The notes: generated by a model not told the origin, from the letters alone. Shown: positions 35,488 to 46,028, numbered from the stretch's first letter. The stretch is DNA of 60,997 bases from Streptomyces virginiae (GCF_000720455.1 NZ_JOAK01000032.1:1-60997); one strand, 5' to 3'. A program made the numbers and translations.

Positions 35488-37244
35488 TGGGCGGACGGTC
35501 CGCGCCGACCCCGCGCGGGCACCGCACGCTCGTCTCCCGGGTGCGGGCCGTCCCCGGGGTCCGGGCCGCCTCGTCGTACCGGCGGGAGTGGCTGGTCAAG
35601 GACCTGGTGGCGGGTGTCGTGCTGACCACGCTGCTGGTTCCGCAGGGCATGGCGTACGCCGAGCTGGCGGGCCTGCCGGCCATCACCGGGCTGTACACGA
35701 CGGTCCTCTGCCTGCTCGGCTACGCGGTGTTCGGGCCGTCCCGGATCCTGGTGCTCGGACCGGATTCGTCGCTGGGGCCGATGATCGCCGCCACCGTCCT
35801 GCCCATGGTGGCCGCCGGCGGGGATCCCGACCGGGCGGTGGCGCTGGCGTCGGTGCTCGCGCTGATGGTGGCGGCCCTGATGATCCTGGCCTCGGTGGCG
35901 AAGCTCGGCTTCGTCGCCGATCTGATCTCCAAGCCGACGATGATCGGCTACATGAACGGGCTGGCGCTCACCATCCTCATCGGTCAGCTCCCCAAGCTGC
36001 TCGGCTTCTCGGTCGACGCGGACGGCCTGATCGGCGAGGGCGCCGGCTTCGTGCGGGGCCTCGCGGACGGGGCGGCGGTGCCGGCCGCCGCCGCGGTCGG
36101 CATCGGCGGGATCGTCGTGGTCCTGGTGCTGCAGCGCTTCCTGCCGAAGGTCCCGGCGGTCCTCGTGATGGTCGTCCTGGCGATCGCCGCGGCCGTCGCC
36201 CTCGACCTGGGCGAGCACGGTGTCGCCCTGGTGGGGGAACTGCCCGAGGGCCTCCCGCCGTTCACCCTCCCCGCCGTGCGGCTCGCCGACCTGCCGCTGC
36301 TGCTGGGCGGGGCCGCCGGCATCGCCCTGGTGTCGCTGGCCGACACGATCTCCAACGCGTCGGCCTTCGCGGCCCGTACGGGGCAGGAGGTCCGCGGCAA
36401 CCAGGAGATGGCGGGCGTCGGCGCGGCCAACCTGGCGGCCGGTCTCTTCCAGGGCTTCCCCGTCAGCACCAGCGGGTCCCGTACGGCGGTGGCGGAGCGG
36501 GCGGGCGCCAGGACCCAGCTCACCGGGGTCGTCGGAGCGGCGCTCATCGTCCTGATGCTCGTGCTGGCTCCGGGCCTGTTCCGCGACCTCCCCCAGCCGG
36601 CCCTCGCCGCCGTCGTCATCACGGCGTCGCTGTCCCTGGCCGACGTCCCCGGGACCGTACGGCTGTGGCGGCAGAGCCGTACGGAGTTCCTGCTGTGCGG
36701 CGCGGCCTTCGCCGGCGTGGCCCTGCTCGGCGTGCTGCAGGGGATCGCGATCGCCGTGGGCCTCTCCGTCCTCAACGTCTTCCGGCGCGCGTGGTGGCCG
36801 TACCGCACCGTGCTCGGGCGGGTGCCGGACCTGGAGGGCTACCACGACGTGCGCTCCCACCCGCGGGCCCGGCAGCTGCCGGGCCTGGTGATCTACCGGT
36901 TCGACGCACCGCTCTTCTTCGCCAACGCCAAGACCTTCGCCGACGAGATCAGGCGGCTGGCCGGCGCGGACCCGCCCCCCACCTGGATCGTGATCGCGGC
37001 GGAGCCCATGACGGACGTGGACACCACCGCCGCCGACGTCCTGGAGGACCTCGACGAGGCGCTCAACGCGGACCGGGTGCACCTGGTGTTCGCCGAACTG
37101 AAGGATCCGGTGCGGCGGAAGATCGAACGGTACGAGCTGACCCGCACCATCGACCCCGCCCACTTCTTCCCCACCGTGGAGTCCGCCGTCGCCGCCTACC
37201 GCCGGCTCACCGGGGCCGAGTGGGCGGACGGCGACGACCGTTGA
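35487..37244 (+). CDS. SulP/SLC26-type anion transporter with STAS domain
   Basis: A 585-residue transporter. The SulP signature is LLVPQGMAYAELAGLPAITGLY, followed by GPDSSLGPMIA, and about twelve to fourteen helices. The STAS domain spans about residues 470-570 (VIYRFDAPLFFANAKTFADEI, then DTTAADVLEDL). SulP proteins move sulfate, bicarbonate or other anions. The start codon shares a base with the stop of the ATPase gene, so the two are translationally coupled and may move a cation and an anion together. Anion specificity is not readable. Confidence 0.92.
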   Translation: MGGRSAPTPRGHRTLVSRVRAVPGVRAASSYRREWLVKDLVAGVVLTTLLVPQGMAYAELAGLPAITGLYTTVLCLLGYAVFGPSRILVLGPDSSLGPMIAATVLPMVAAGGDPDRAVALASVLALMVAALMILASVAKLGFVADLISKPTMIGYMNGLALTILIGQLPKLLGFSVDADGLIGEGAGFVRGLADGAAVPAAAAVGIGGIVVVLVLQRFLPKVPAVLVMVVLAIAAAVALDLGEHGVALVGELPEGLPPFTLPAVRLADLPLLLGGAAGIALVSLADTISNASAFAARTGQEVRGNQEMAGVGAANLAAGLFQGFPVSTSGSRTAVAERAGARTQLTGVVGAALIVLMLVLAPGLFRDLPQPALAAVVITASLSLADVPGTVRLWRQSRTEFLLCGAAFAGVALLGVLQGIAIAVGLSVLNVFRRAWWPYRTVLGRVPDLEGYHDVRSHPRARQLPGLVIYRFDAPLFFANAKTFADEIRRLAGADPPPTWIVIAAEPMTDVDTTAADVLEDLDEALNADRVHLVFAELKDPVRRKIERYELTRTIDPAHFFPTVESAVAAYRRLTGAEWADGDDR

Positions 37245-37343
37245 CCGGGCAACGCCGGCCCGGGGCCGTCCAGGTGGGTAGGGCCCGGCGGCCCGGATGG
37301 CAGACGCGGCCGGACCGCGGGACCATGGCCCCGGAGGACTGCG

Positions 37344-39125
37344 ATGACTCATGACCCGCCGGCGTCCGCGTCGTCGTCCCCGCCGGACGGACCGCCGCCG
37401 GCCGAGGACGGGGCCGGGGCCGCGCGCGCGACCGGACGGGCCGGGCAGGGCGGACAGGGCGAACAGGACGAACGGGCCCGCGACTCGGGCAAGCGCCGCC
37501 GTCGGATCCACGTCACCCTGCCCGGCTGCTGGGGCGCGCTCGTCCTCGCCTGCCTGTCCTTCACCCCGTCGCTCCTCCCCCGGGGCGGCGTGCTCCAGGG
37601 GCTGATCTGCGGCATCAGCGCGGCCATCGGCTACGGGATCGGCGTGGTCGCCGCCTTCGTGTGGCGGGCTTTCGCCGACCGGGACGCGCGGAGCCCCTCA
37701 CGCCGGTCCTGGCTCGTCCTGCTGGTCTGCTCGGTCGTCCTGTTCGGCCTGGCGTTCGGGCTCGGGCAGTACTGGCAGCACCGGATCCGCCGGCTCATGG
37801 AGGTCACCGACTACAGCGCCCTCGCCACCGTCGCCTGCCCGTTCGTCGCGGTCGTCGTCTTCTACCTGCTGCTGATGGCCGGGCGCGGGCTGCGGCGCCT
37901 TTACCACGGGGCCGCCCGACTGCTCGGGCGCTGGATCGGCCCGCGGGCGGCGCGGGTGGTCGGCTGGCTCCTGGTGGCGGGTGTGGCCTGGTCCGTGGTC
38001 AGCGGGGTACTGCTGGGCGGCTTCGTGAACGCCGCGAACGAAGCGTTCTCGGTGCGCGACACCGAGACGCCTGAAGGGGTGCACCAGCCGACCTCCGTCC
38101 TGCGCTCGGGCGGGCCCGGTTCGCTCGTGGCGTGGGACTCGCTGGGCCGGCAGGGCCGGGCCTTCACCGGCAGCGGACCGACGGCCCAGGACATCGGCGC
38201 GTTCACACGCCGCACGGCACGGGAGCCGGTCCGGGCCTACGCCGGGCTGTCGACCGCCGAGGACACCGAGACCCGGGCGGAGCGGGCCGTCGCGGACCTG
38301 CAGCGGGCGGGCGGCTTCGGGCGGCAGAACCTGCTCGTGACGACCACGACGGGCAGCGGCTGGGTCGATCCCGCCGCCGTGGACTCGTTCGAGTACCTCG
38401 GCAACGGCGACACGGCCACCGTGGCGATGCAGTATTCGTACCTGCCGTCCTGGCTCTCCTACCTCGTCGACCAGTCCAAGGCGCGCGAGGCCGGCCGCGA
38501 GCTCTTCGACGCGGTCTACGACGTGTGGTCCAAGCTGCCCCAGGGCGAGCGGCCCCGGCTGTTCGTGGCGGGTGAGAGCCTGGGGTCCTTCGGCGGCGAG
38601 ACGGCCTTCAGCGGGGAGTACGACCTGCGCAACCGCACCGCCGGAACCTTGTTCGCCGGTCCGCCCAACTTCAACACCCTGTTCCGGGAGTTCAGCGATC
38701 ACCGCGACGCGGGCAGCCCCGAGATCGAGCCCGTCTACAAGGAGGGGCGTACGGTCCGGTTCACCGACGACCCGGCCACCGGGGTGACTCCGGCGGACCG
38801 TGCGTGGGACGGCACCCGGGTGCTCTACCTGATGCACCCCTCCGACCCGATCGTCTGGTGGAGTCCTTCTCTGGCCCTGTCCGAACCCGACTGGATCGGA
38901 CAGGCGCCGGGCGGTGACGTGCTGGAGGAGATGGTCTGGATGCCGTTCGTGACCTTCTGGCAGGTCACCGCCGACCTGCCGTTCTCGACGGGGGTGCCCG
39001 ACGGGCACGGTCACACGTACAAGGCCGCCTACGTCGACGGCTGGAACGCCGTGATGAGACCGGAGGGGTTCACGGCGCAGGACCTGGACCGGCTGCGGGA
39101 GATCGTCCGGCCGCCGCAGGACTGA
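37344..39125 (+). CDS. Membrane-anchored alpha/beta hydrolase (Abhydrolase_9 type)
   Basis: A 593-residue protein. After a hydrophilic 50-residue N-terminus come four or five helices (about residues 55-240), then a cytoplasmic or extracellular hydrolase domain with the nucleophile motif FVAGESLGSFGGE and a C-terminal HGHTYKAAY histidine. This is the two-domain form often annotated alpha/beta-hydrolase family protein in actinobacteria. Substrate unknown. The GGAGGACTGCG ribosome site supports the start. It is 99 bases after the SulP gene and may belong to the same transcript. Confidence 0.85.
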   Translation: MTHDPPASASSSPPDGPPPAEDGAGAARATGRAGQGGQGEQDERARDSGKRRRRIHVTLPGCWGALVLACLSFTPSLLPRGGVLQGLICGISAAIGYGIGVVAAFVWRAFADRDARSPSRRSWLVLLVCSVVLFGLAFGLGQYWQHRIRRLMEVTDYSALATVACPFVAVVVFYLLLMAGRGLRRLYHGAARLLGRWIGPRAARVVGWLLVAGVAWSVVSGVLLGGFVNAANEAFSVRDTETPEGVHQPTSVLRSGGPGSLVAWDSLGRQGRAFTGSGPTAQDIGAFTRRTAREPVRAYAGLSTAEDTETRAERAVADLQRAGGFGRQNLLVTTTTGSGWVDPAAVDSFEYLGNGDTATVAMQYSYLPSWLSYLVDQSKAREAGRELFDAVYDVWSKLPQGERPRLFVAGESLGSFGGETAFSGEYDLRNRTAGTLFAGPPNFNTLFREFSDHRDAGSPEIEPVYKEGRTVRFTDDPATGVTPADRAWDGTRVLYLMHPSDPIVWWSPSLALSEPDWIGQAPGGDVLEEMVWMPFVTFWQVTADLPFSTGVPDGHGHTYKAAYVDGWNAVMRPEGFTAQDLDRLREIVRPPQD

Positions 39126-39140
39126 GCCCGCCTCCGGCGG

Positions 39141-39923
39141 TCAGGACAGCAGGTACCCGGCCACGTAGCCGAACGCGTTGACCGCCCAGTGCAGGCCCAT
39201 GGGTGCCAGCAGGCTGCCGCTGCGGCGCCGCAGTTCGCAGAACAGGACGCCCGCCGCGGCCGTGAACACGACGGCCGCCACGACGGCGAGGGCGGCGCCG
39301 GCCGCGGAGTCCCCGAACACCTCGGTCAGAGCGGGTTTCGCGGTCGCCAGGTGCAGTGAGGGCAGTACGTGCCAGAGACCGAACAGCAGGCTCGACACGG
39401 CCGTCGCCCGGAGCGCCCCGTGGGAGCGGCGGACCAGACCGTACAGCACCCCCCGGAAGGCGACCTCCTCCAGCAGGACGGTTCCGACGGGGACCAGCAC
39501 GAGGACGCGCAGGGTGACGTCGCCCGCGCCCATTGCGTCGTGGCGCCGGTCCTCGAAGAGGCTTCTGGTCGCCGGCAGCAGGGCTCCTACCAGGTAGACG
39601 AGGGCGACCAGGGCGATCAGTGCCAGCGCCCACCGGGCACCGCGGGCGTAGGTCCCGGGAGCCAGGCCCGCGTCCGCCGCGGTGCCGCCCGCCCGGTGGA
39701 GCACTCCGAGCAGCAGGGCGCTCGCGGCGACGGCCGTCACCAGGCCGAAGGGCCCGCTCCAGTAGTGCACGGCCAGGTTGGCGGTGACGAGGACGGCCAG
39801 GGTGAGTCCCACGGCCGGCCAGGTACCGATCGGTCCGCGCCGTCGGCGCCGCGGCGGGCCGCTCGCGGCCCGGTGCCCGGGTGCTCCGCGCCGCTGGGCG
39901 TCGTCGTGGTCGCCGCTGGGCAT
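39141..39923 (-). CDS. CPBP-family intramembrane protease
   Basis: A protein of about 260 residues and seven to eight helices with the three CPBP/Abi motifs: EEVAFRGVLYG (EExxxR), FGLWH (FxxxH) and HWAVN (HxxxN). Catalytic residues are all present, so it is likely an active CAAX-type glutamyl protease. The start may instead be a GTG three codons upstream; neither has a strong ribosome site. It converges on the alpha/beta hydrolase gene. Target unknown. Confidence 0.85.
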   Translation of the reverse strand: MPSGDHDDAQRRGAPGHRAASGPPRRRRRGPIGTWPAVGLTLAVLVTANLAVHYWSGPFGLVTAVAASALLLGVLHRAGGTAADAGLAPGTYARGARWALALIALVALVYLVGALLPATRSLFEDRRHDAMGAGDVTLRVLVLVPVGTVLLEEVAFRGVLYGLVRRSHGALRATAVSSLLFGLWHVLPSLHLATAKPALTEVFGDSAAGAALAVVAAVVFTAAAGVLFCELRRRSGSLLAPMGLHWAVNAFGYVAGYLLS

Positions 39924-39984
39924 GACGCCCACGCTACCGGCCGCCTCCCGGCGGCGCTCGGCCGCCGGGGGCCGACATGCCGAG

Positions 39985-40015
39985 GAGCGGCCCCGCGCAG
40001 TGCGCGGGGCCGCTC
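39985..40015 (-). terminator. Terminator after the subtilase gene
   Basis: A near-perfect 31-base palindrome (GAGCGGCCCCGCG against CGCGGGGCCGCTC) 20 bases after the subtilase stop. It is a very stable hairpin without a U-tract. Confidence 0.8.
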
Positions 40016-40035
40016 CCGACCGGTCTGCCGAAACG

Positions 40036-41235
40036 TTACGGCGCGACCTTCAGCAACTTGTTCGCCGTGCCGGAGGACGGGTTCTTGATCGCTCCCTTCG
40101 TCGCGGCCCCGGTCAGCGCGGCGGCCGTGGCCGCCGGCGTCGCGGACGGGTTGGCCGCCAGGTACAGGGCGGCGGCGCCCGCCACGTGCGGGGAGGCCAT
40201 CGAGGTCCCGGAGATCGTCTTCACCCCGGTGTCACTGTCGTTCCAGGCCGACGTGATCTCCGAGCCCGGCGCGTAGAGGTCCACCACCGAGCCGAAGTTC
40301 GAGAAGTCAGACTGCTGGTCGTCCTCGGTGCTGGACGCGACCGTGAGGGCTTCGGGCACCCGGGAGGGGGAGCCCTGGCCGGCGTCGGAGGACTCGTTGC
40401 CGGCCGCCACGGCGAAGGTCACACCGGCGTCGACGGCCCGCTTGACCGCCGCGTCCAGCGCCTCGTCCACGCCGCCGCCGAGGCTCATGTTGGCGACCGA
40501 CGGACCGGAGTGGTTCTTCGTCACCCAGTCGATGCCCGCCACGACCTGCTCGGTGGTGCCGGACCCGTTGTCGTCCAGCACCCGCACCGCGACGATCTTG
40601 GCCTTCTTGGCGACGCCGTGCGCGGTGCCGGCGATGGTGCCCGCCACGTGCGTTCCGTGGCCGTTGCCGTCGTCGGCGGTCTCGTCGTTGTCGATCGCGT
40701 CGAAGCCACTGGTGGCCCGGCCGCCGAAGTCCTTGTGCGTGGTGCGGACTCCGGTGTCGATGACGTAGGCCGTCACCCCCTCGCCGCCGCCGTCGGGGTA
40801 CGTGTACTTCTGGTCGCCGGCCGTGGCCGCCTGGTCGATCCGGTCCAGGCCCCAGGACGGGGGCTTCTCCTGGGTCTCGCTGATGGTGAAGCGCTTGTTC
40901 TGCACGACCGTGCCGACGGCCGGGTCCGCGGCGAGCCGCTTGGCCTCCTTCTCGGTCAGGCCGGACGCGGAGAAGCCGTTGACCTTGGAGCCGTAGGAGC
41001 GCTCCAGCTTGCCGCCGTACTTCTTCGCCAGGTCCTCCTTGTTCGCGGATGCGTCGAGGATGACGACGAAGCTGCCGTCCACGGCGCCCTGGACACCGAG
41101 GCCGTGCACAATCCCTTCGGCCGGTTCGGCCGCCCCCGCGAGGGGGCTCGCGAACAGGGCCGCCGCGACCGCCGTTGCGGCGCCCGTGGCTATGGCCGTG
41201 TTGCGAAGGGCTTTGGACCGCTTGTGAGTTGCCAT
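40036..41235 (-). CDS. Secreted subtilisin-type serine protease (S8)
   Basis: A 399-residue preproprotease. A signal peptide (KALRNTAIATGAATAVAAALFASPLAGA) is followed by an I9-type propeptide and a subtilase domain with the catalytic triad in AYVIDTGVRTTH (Asp), GNGHGTHVAGTIAG (His) and SGTSMASPHVAGAA (Ser). The family is close to proteinase-K-like Streptomyces secreted proteases. The ATG of MATHKRSKAL lies 8 bases after GAGGAGAA; the open frame upstream is not coding. It probably digests protein outside the cell. Confidence 0.93.
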   Translation of the reverse strand: MATHKRSKALRNTAIATGAATAVAAALFASPLAGAAEPAEGIVHGLGVQGAVDGSFVVILDASANKEDLAKKYGGKLERSYGSKVNGFSASGLTEKEAKRLAADPAVGTVVQNKRFTISETQEKPPSWGLDRIDQAATAGDQKYTYPDGGGEGVTAYVIDTGVRTTHKDFGGRATSGFDAIDNDETADDGNGHGTHVAGTIAGTAHGVAKKAKIVAVRVLDDNGSGTTEQVVAGIDWVTKNHSGPSVANMSLGGGVDEALDAAVKRAVDAGVTFAVAAGNESSDAGQGSPSRVPEALTVASSTEDDQQSDFSNFGSVVDLYAPGSEITSAWNDSDTGVKTISGTSMASPHVAGAAALYLAANPSATPAATAAALTGAATKGAIKNPSSGTANKLLKVAP

Positions 41236-41335
41236 GTAAAGGGTTCTCCTCGTGTTGACGTGTGGGGCGTCAAACGTTCTGAAGAACCCTGTTCCGATTG
41301 ACAGGAGCAAATCAAGGGCGAACCGGGGGTAAGGA

Positions 41336-41348
41336 CTTGTTCAACAAG
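41336..41348. promoter_or_regulatory. Palindrome upstream of the subtilase gene
   Basis: A perfect 13-base palindrome with an odd centre (CTTGTT-C-AACAAG) about 100 bases upstream of the subtilase start. It could be an operator or chance in an A+T-richer stretch. Confidence 0.25.
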
Positions 41349-41444
41349 GTTTCTTAATAGGCCCTCCACACCTCCTCCACCTCGCACACGCGTTCTCACG
41401 AACTCCCGCGTGTAATAGGCACGTTCTTTGCAGGCGCATGTGCA

Positions 41445-42899
41445 CTAGTCGGTGAAGGCCGCCGCGTAGGAGGCGAGCCCTTCCGCGGAGGCTCCGGCCC
41501 ATCCGACGTAGCCGTCCGGGCGGATCAGGAACACCCCGTCCCCGTAGGCCTCGTACGAGGGGATCCGGACGGTGCGCACCGCCGCGAGCCCGGGGAGTCC
41601 CGACAGGTCGGGAAGGCCGGATCCCACGGCGCTGCCGGCGGCAGCGCCGACGGTGAGCAGCGTCCAGTGCGTCCCGCGGAACTCCTCGAACAGCCGGACG
41701 CCGCCGCGGATCCCGTCCGGAGCGCGGTCGCCCGCCCGCAGGGCCTGCTCGGCCAGGCCCGCACGGGTCTCCACGGCGAGCGCGCCGTCCCGGTAGCCGA
41801 GGCCGAGCTGGCGGGTGGCGGCGCCGCGCCGCGCCTCGCCGCGGTGGATGCGGGTGGACAGGCCGAGCATCTCGGCGGCGACCGGCAGCCGTTCCTCCTC
41901 GTAGGAGTCGAGCAGCGACTCGCGGGCTCCTCCGCGCAGGACGGCCGCCAGCTTCCAGCCGAGGTTGTAGGCGTCCTGGATGCTGGTGTTGAGACCCTGC
42001 CCGCCGGCGGGCGAGTGCACGTGCGCGCTGTCGCCGGCGAGGAAGACGCGGCCGTCGCGGAACCGGTCGGCCATGGCGGCGCGCGGCCGGAAGTCCGAGG
42101 CCCAGCGCACCTGCGTGACGTCACCGGGCGCTATGTGGGAGCGGGCGGCGACCACCGCGCGGATCCCCTCCAGCGAGAGGTCCGGCTCGACGCCCTCCGG
42201 GAACTGCGCGACCGCCTGGAAGTCCTCCGTTCCGGCGAGCGGGCAGATCGCGAGGAAGCCGGCGCCGTCGGCGGGCGGGAAGACGTGCCAGTTGTCGCGG
42301 TCGAGGCCCGCGATGCGCAGGTCCGCGACGAGCATCGGGCTCGGGTCGACGCTCTCGCCGGTCATGCCGATGCCCAGCGCGCGCCGCACGGTGGACCGGC
42401 CGCCGTCCGCGGCCACGGCGTACCGGGCGCGGACCGGCGCCCCGGCGGCGAAGGTGACCGTCACTCCCTCCGGGTCCTGTTCGACACCGGTCACCTCCCG
42501 GCCGAAGGCGATCCCGCCGCCCAGCTCCGCGAGCCTCGCGGCGAGGATCTCCTGCGTCCGCCACTGCGGCACCATCCAGGGGCCCGCGTACGGGGCGCCC
42601 TCGTCCGGGGCGACGTCGTCGAACATCCGGTGCTCGCCGGCGCGGACGCCGTCCTGCCAGACCATCCCGACCGGGTAGGGCGCCCCGGCCGCCCGGACCT
42701 CCTCGTAGACGCCGAGGTCGTCGAGCACCTCCAGGGTGCGGGGCTGGAGCCCCTTGCCGCGCGAGCCAGGGAAGAGGGAGCCGGACCGCTCGACGACGAG
42801 GGCGGCGACTCCGCTGCGGGCGAGGTCGACGGCGAGCGCGAGCCCGGTGGGACCGGCGCCGACGACGAGCACGTCCGTGTGCTGGACCTGCATACCCAT
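41445..42899 (-). CDS. FAD-dependent aromatic monooxygenase, module 1
   Basis: A 484-residue class A flavin monooxygenase of the polyketide-hydroxylase/RIF monooxygenase type. It has VLVVGAGPTGLALAVDLA, the DG motif VAADGGRSTVRR, and the FAD motif RVFLAGDSAHVHSPAGGQGLN, plus a C-terminal thioredoxin-like tail. I start it at MGMQVQHT, 6 bases after AAGGAG. It is divergent from a TetR-type regulator with two palindromic sites between them. Such pairs often degrade or modify an antibiotic or phenolic inducer; the substrate here is unknown. Confidence 0.88.
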   Translation of the reverse strand: MGMQVQHTDVLVVGAGPTGLALAVDLARSGVAALVVERSGSLFPGSRGKGLQPRTLEVLDDLGVYEEVRAAGAPYPVGMVWQDGVRAGEHRMFDDVAPDEGAPYAGPWMVPQWRTQEILAARLAELGGGIAFGREVTGVEQDPEGVTVTFAAGAPVRARYAVAADGGRSTVRRALGIGMTGESVDPSPMLVADLRIAGLDRDNWHVFPPADGAGFLAICPLAGTEDFQAVAQFPEGVEPDLSLEGIRAVVAARSHIAPGDVTQVRWASDFRPRAAMADRFRDGRVFLAGDSAHVHSPAGGQGLNTSIQDAYNLGWKLAAVLRGGARESLLDSYEEERLPVAAEMLGLSTRIHRGEARRGAATRQLGLGYRDGALAVETRAGLAEQALRAGDRAPDGIRGGVRLFEEFRGTHWTLLTVGAAAGSAVGSGLPDLSGLPGLAAVRTVRIPSYEAYGDGVFLIRPDGYVGWAGASAEGLASYAAAFTD

Positions 42900-42910
42900 G
42901 ACCATCTCCT

Positions 42911-42959
42911 TAACACTGTTAAATGCCTGCGCCGCCAGCATGCATTTAACGGTGTTAAG
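42911..42959. promoter_or_regulatory. Two tandem TetR operators, module 1
   Basis: Two 13-base palindromes, TTAACACTGTTAA (perfect, odd centre) and TTAACGGTGTTAA (one mismatch), have centres 36 bases apart. Together they form a 17-base inverted repeat matching at 16 of 17 positions. The left site abuts the monooxygenase ribosome site and the right one lies just ahead of the regulator start, so binding would block both genes. Confidence 0.75.
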
Positions 42960-42968
42960 CTGTCAAGC

Positions 42969-43619
42969 GTGGCTACCCGGAGATCCCCCAAGCTGGACAA
43001 GAAGCAGGCCGTCGACACGGCGCTGCGGCTGCTGAACGACGTCGGCCTCGACGGGCTGACCCTGCGTGCGATCGCCAAGGAGCTGGACGTGCAGGCGCCG
43101 GCCCTCTACTGGCACTTCAAGAACAAGCAGGAACTCCTCGACGAGATGGCCACCGAGATGTACCGGCGGATGGTCGCCGGGCAGCGCATCCCCCCGGACG
43201 CCACGTGGCAGGAACGGCTGACGATCGCCAACACGGGGCTGCGGGCCGCCCTGCTCGGCTACCGCGACGGCGCCAAGGTCTACAGCGGCTCCCGCTTCAC
43301 GGGCACCGAGCACGCGGTCCGGATGGAGGAGAACCTCCGCGCCTTCGTCGAGGCCGGCTTCGAGCTCGGCCAGGCCGTACGCGCGCTCACCACGTCCTAC
43401 TTCTTCACGCTGGGCTTCGTCACCGAGGAGCAGGGGGTCGAGCCCCTTCCGGGCGACCGCCGCGAGGGCTACGACCCGGACGAACGCGCGGCGCGCATGG
43501 CGGAGTTCCCCCTGGCGGCGGCCGCGGGGGCCGCACTCTTCCAGGACTTCTCCGCGGGCTTCGAGGAGAGCCTGCGCCTGCTCGTCGCGGGCATCGAGGC
43601 CCGCTACGGCATCTCCTGA
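42969..43619 (+). CDS. TetR-class repressor (TetR_C type), module 1
   Basis: A 216-residue TetR-type repressor. The helix-turn-helix reads DGLTLRAIAKELDVQAPALYWHFKNKQELLD, and the C-terminal part (LLGYRDGAKVYSGSRFT) is of the true tetracycline-repressor type, not the general TetR/AcrR type. The GTG start has no good ribosome site, so it may be leaderless. It almost certainly represses itself and the divergent monooxygenase through the two palindromes. Confidence 0.9.
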   Translation: MATRRSPKLDKKQAVDTALRLLNDVGLDGLTLRAIAKELDVQAPALYWHFKNKQELLDEMATEMYRRMVAGQRIPPDATWQERLTIANTGLRAALLGYRDGAKVYSGSRFTGTEHAVRMEENLRAFVEAGFELGQAVRALTTSYFFTLGFVTEEQGVEPLPGDRREGYDPDERAARMAEFPLAAAAGAALFQDFSAGFEESLRLLVAGIEARYGIS

Positions 43620-43692
43620 GCGAGTGCCGCCGGCGGTCGGACGGAGCCGGGCGGACCGAGCCGGGCCCGCGGAACCCGGACCCGGAAGCGGC

Positions 43693-43726
43693 GGAGCGGC
43701 CCGGGAGGCGATTCCCGGGCCGCTCC
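43693..43726. terminator. Bidirectional terminator between TetR and gdhA
   Basis: A perfect 14-bp stem (GGAGCGGCCCGGGA/TCCCGGGCCGCTCC) with a 6-base loop in the convergent gap, 73 bases after the TetR stop and 32 bases after the gdhA stop. Confidence 0.8.
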
Positions 43727-43758
43727 GGCGGCCTCACGAGCGCGGCGCGCTCACCCGA

Positions 43759-45204
<1,446 letters not shown>

Positions 45205-45241
45205 CTACCGCGCACGGTGCCGCTCCGGTAAAGGCTTCTGC

Positions 45242-45264
45242 CCCGCGGACAAAAACCCGCGGAC
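45242..45264. repeat. Short repeat between gdhA and the RibD-like gene
   Basis: CCCGCGGAC occurs twice around AAAAA. The arms are direct repeats and also contain CCGCGG, so they can pair. It may be a weak terminator after the DHFR-like gene. Confidence 0.35.
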
Positions 45265-45274
45265 GGAGTGCGCC

Positions 45275-45919
45275 TCAGCCGTCGCTTCCGGTACCCCGAT
45301 CGGGTGCGCTCATGTCCCCGGTCCCGGGAACGCCCTCGGCGAGTCCGTAGCGCAGGTACACGGTGCCCTTCGGGCCGGCGGCCGGGGGTTCGAGGAGCGT
45401 GAGGTTCGTGGGCACCGCGCCCGTGTCGAAGACCTTCTTCCCGACGCCGAGCACGATCGGGTGCACCCAGAGGTCGAGCCGGTCGAAGAGCTTCTCGCGC
45501 AGCAGGGTCTGCACCAGGTCCAGGCTGCCGACGACCTTGATGTGCTCGTGCCGGTCACGGATCTCGCGCACCGCGCCGGCGAGGTCCGGGCCGAGCTGTG
45601 CGGATCCGGCCCAGGAGAGGTCCGGGGTGCCGCGCGAGGCCACGTACTTCGGGACGCGGTTGAAGAGCGTGGCGATGTCGTCGTCCTGGCCCCCCTCCTG
45701 GTGGGGCCAGTAGGCGGCGAAGATGTCGTAGGTGCGCCGGCCGAGCAGGAGGGCATCGGTGCCCTCGTACGCGGCGCCGACCTGCGCCCCGGAGGTCTCG
45801 TCCAGGAGGGGCGCCTGCCAGCCGCCGAAGGGGAACCCGGACGGGTCCTCGTCGGGGCCGCCGGGCGCCTGGCCGACGAGGTCGAGGGTGGCGAACAGCT
45901 CGATGTGGATGAGTCCCAT
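45275..45919 (-). CDS. RibD C-terminal/dihydrofolate-reductase-like protein
   Basis: A 214-residue protein of the DHFR superfamily. It starts MGLIHIELFATLDLVG and has LLGRRTYDIFAAYWP and IKVVGSLDLVQTLLREKLFDRLDLWVHPIVLG, the NADPH-binding and dimer parts of the RibD_C fold. In actinobacteria these stand-alone proteins are of unsettled substrate. The start is the ATG 7 bases after GGGAG; the longer upstream frame is not needed. It faces away from the TetR gene behind it. Confidence 0.85.
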   Translation of the reverse strand: MGLIHIELFATLDLVGQAPGGPDEDPSGFPFGGWQAPLLDETSGAQVGAAYEGTDALLLGRRTYDIFAAYWPHQEGGQDDDIATLFNRVPKYVASRGTPDLSWAGSAQLGPDLAGAVREIRDRHEHIKVVGSLDLVQTLLREKLFDRLDLWVHPIVLGVGKKVFDTGAVPTNLTLLEPPAAGPKGTVYLRYGLAEGVPGTGDMSAPDRGTGSDG

Positions 45920-46028
45920 GACGTGCTCCCGGTGAGTCGGTCTTCCTTCGTCAATGGATAGACCGGCGGGAGCCCGCCGACTCATCGGCGCGACGGAAGT
46001 GCGGCGCGCGCAGGTGCGGCCAGGGCGG

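Noticed and set aside
41445..43619. A genuine tetracycline resistance system
   Set aside because: The repressor and operator layout is tet-like, but the monooxygenase cannot be told from other aromatic hydroxylases by eye and no Tet efflux pump is adjacent.
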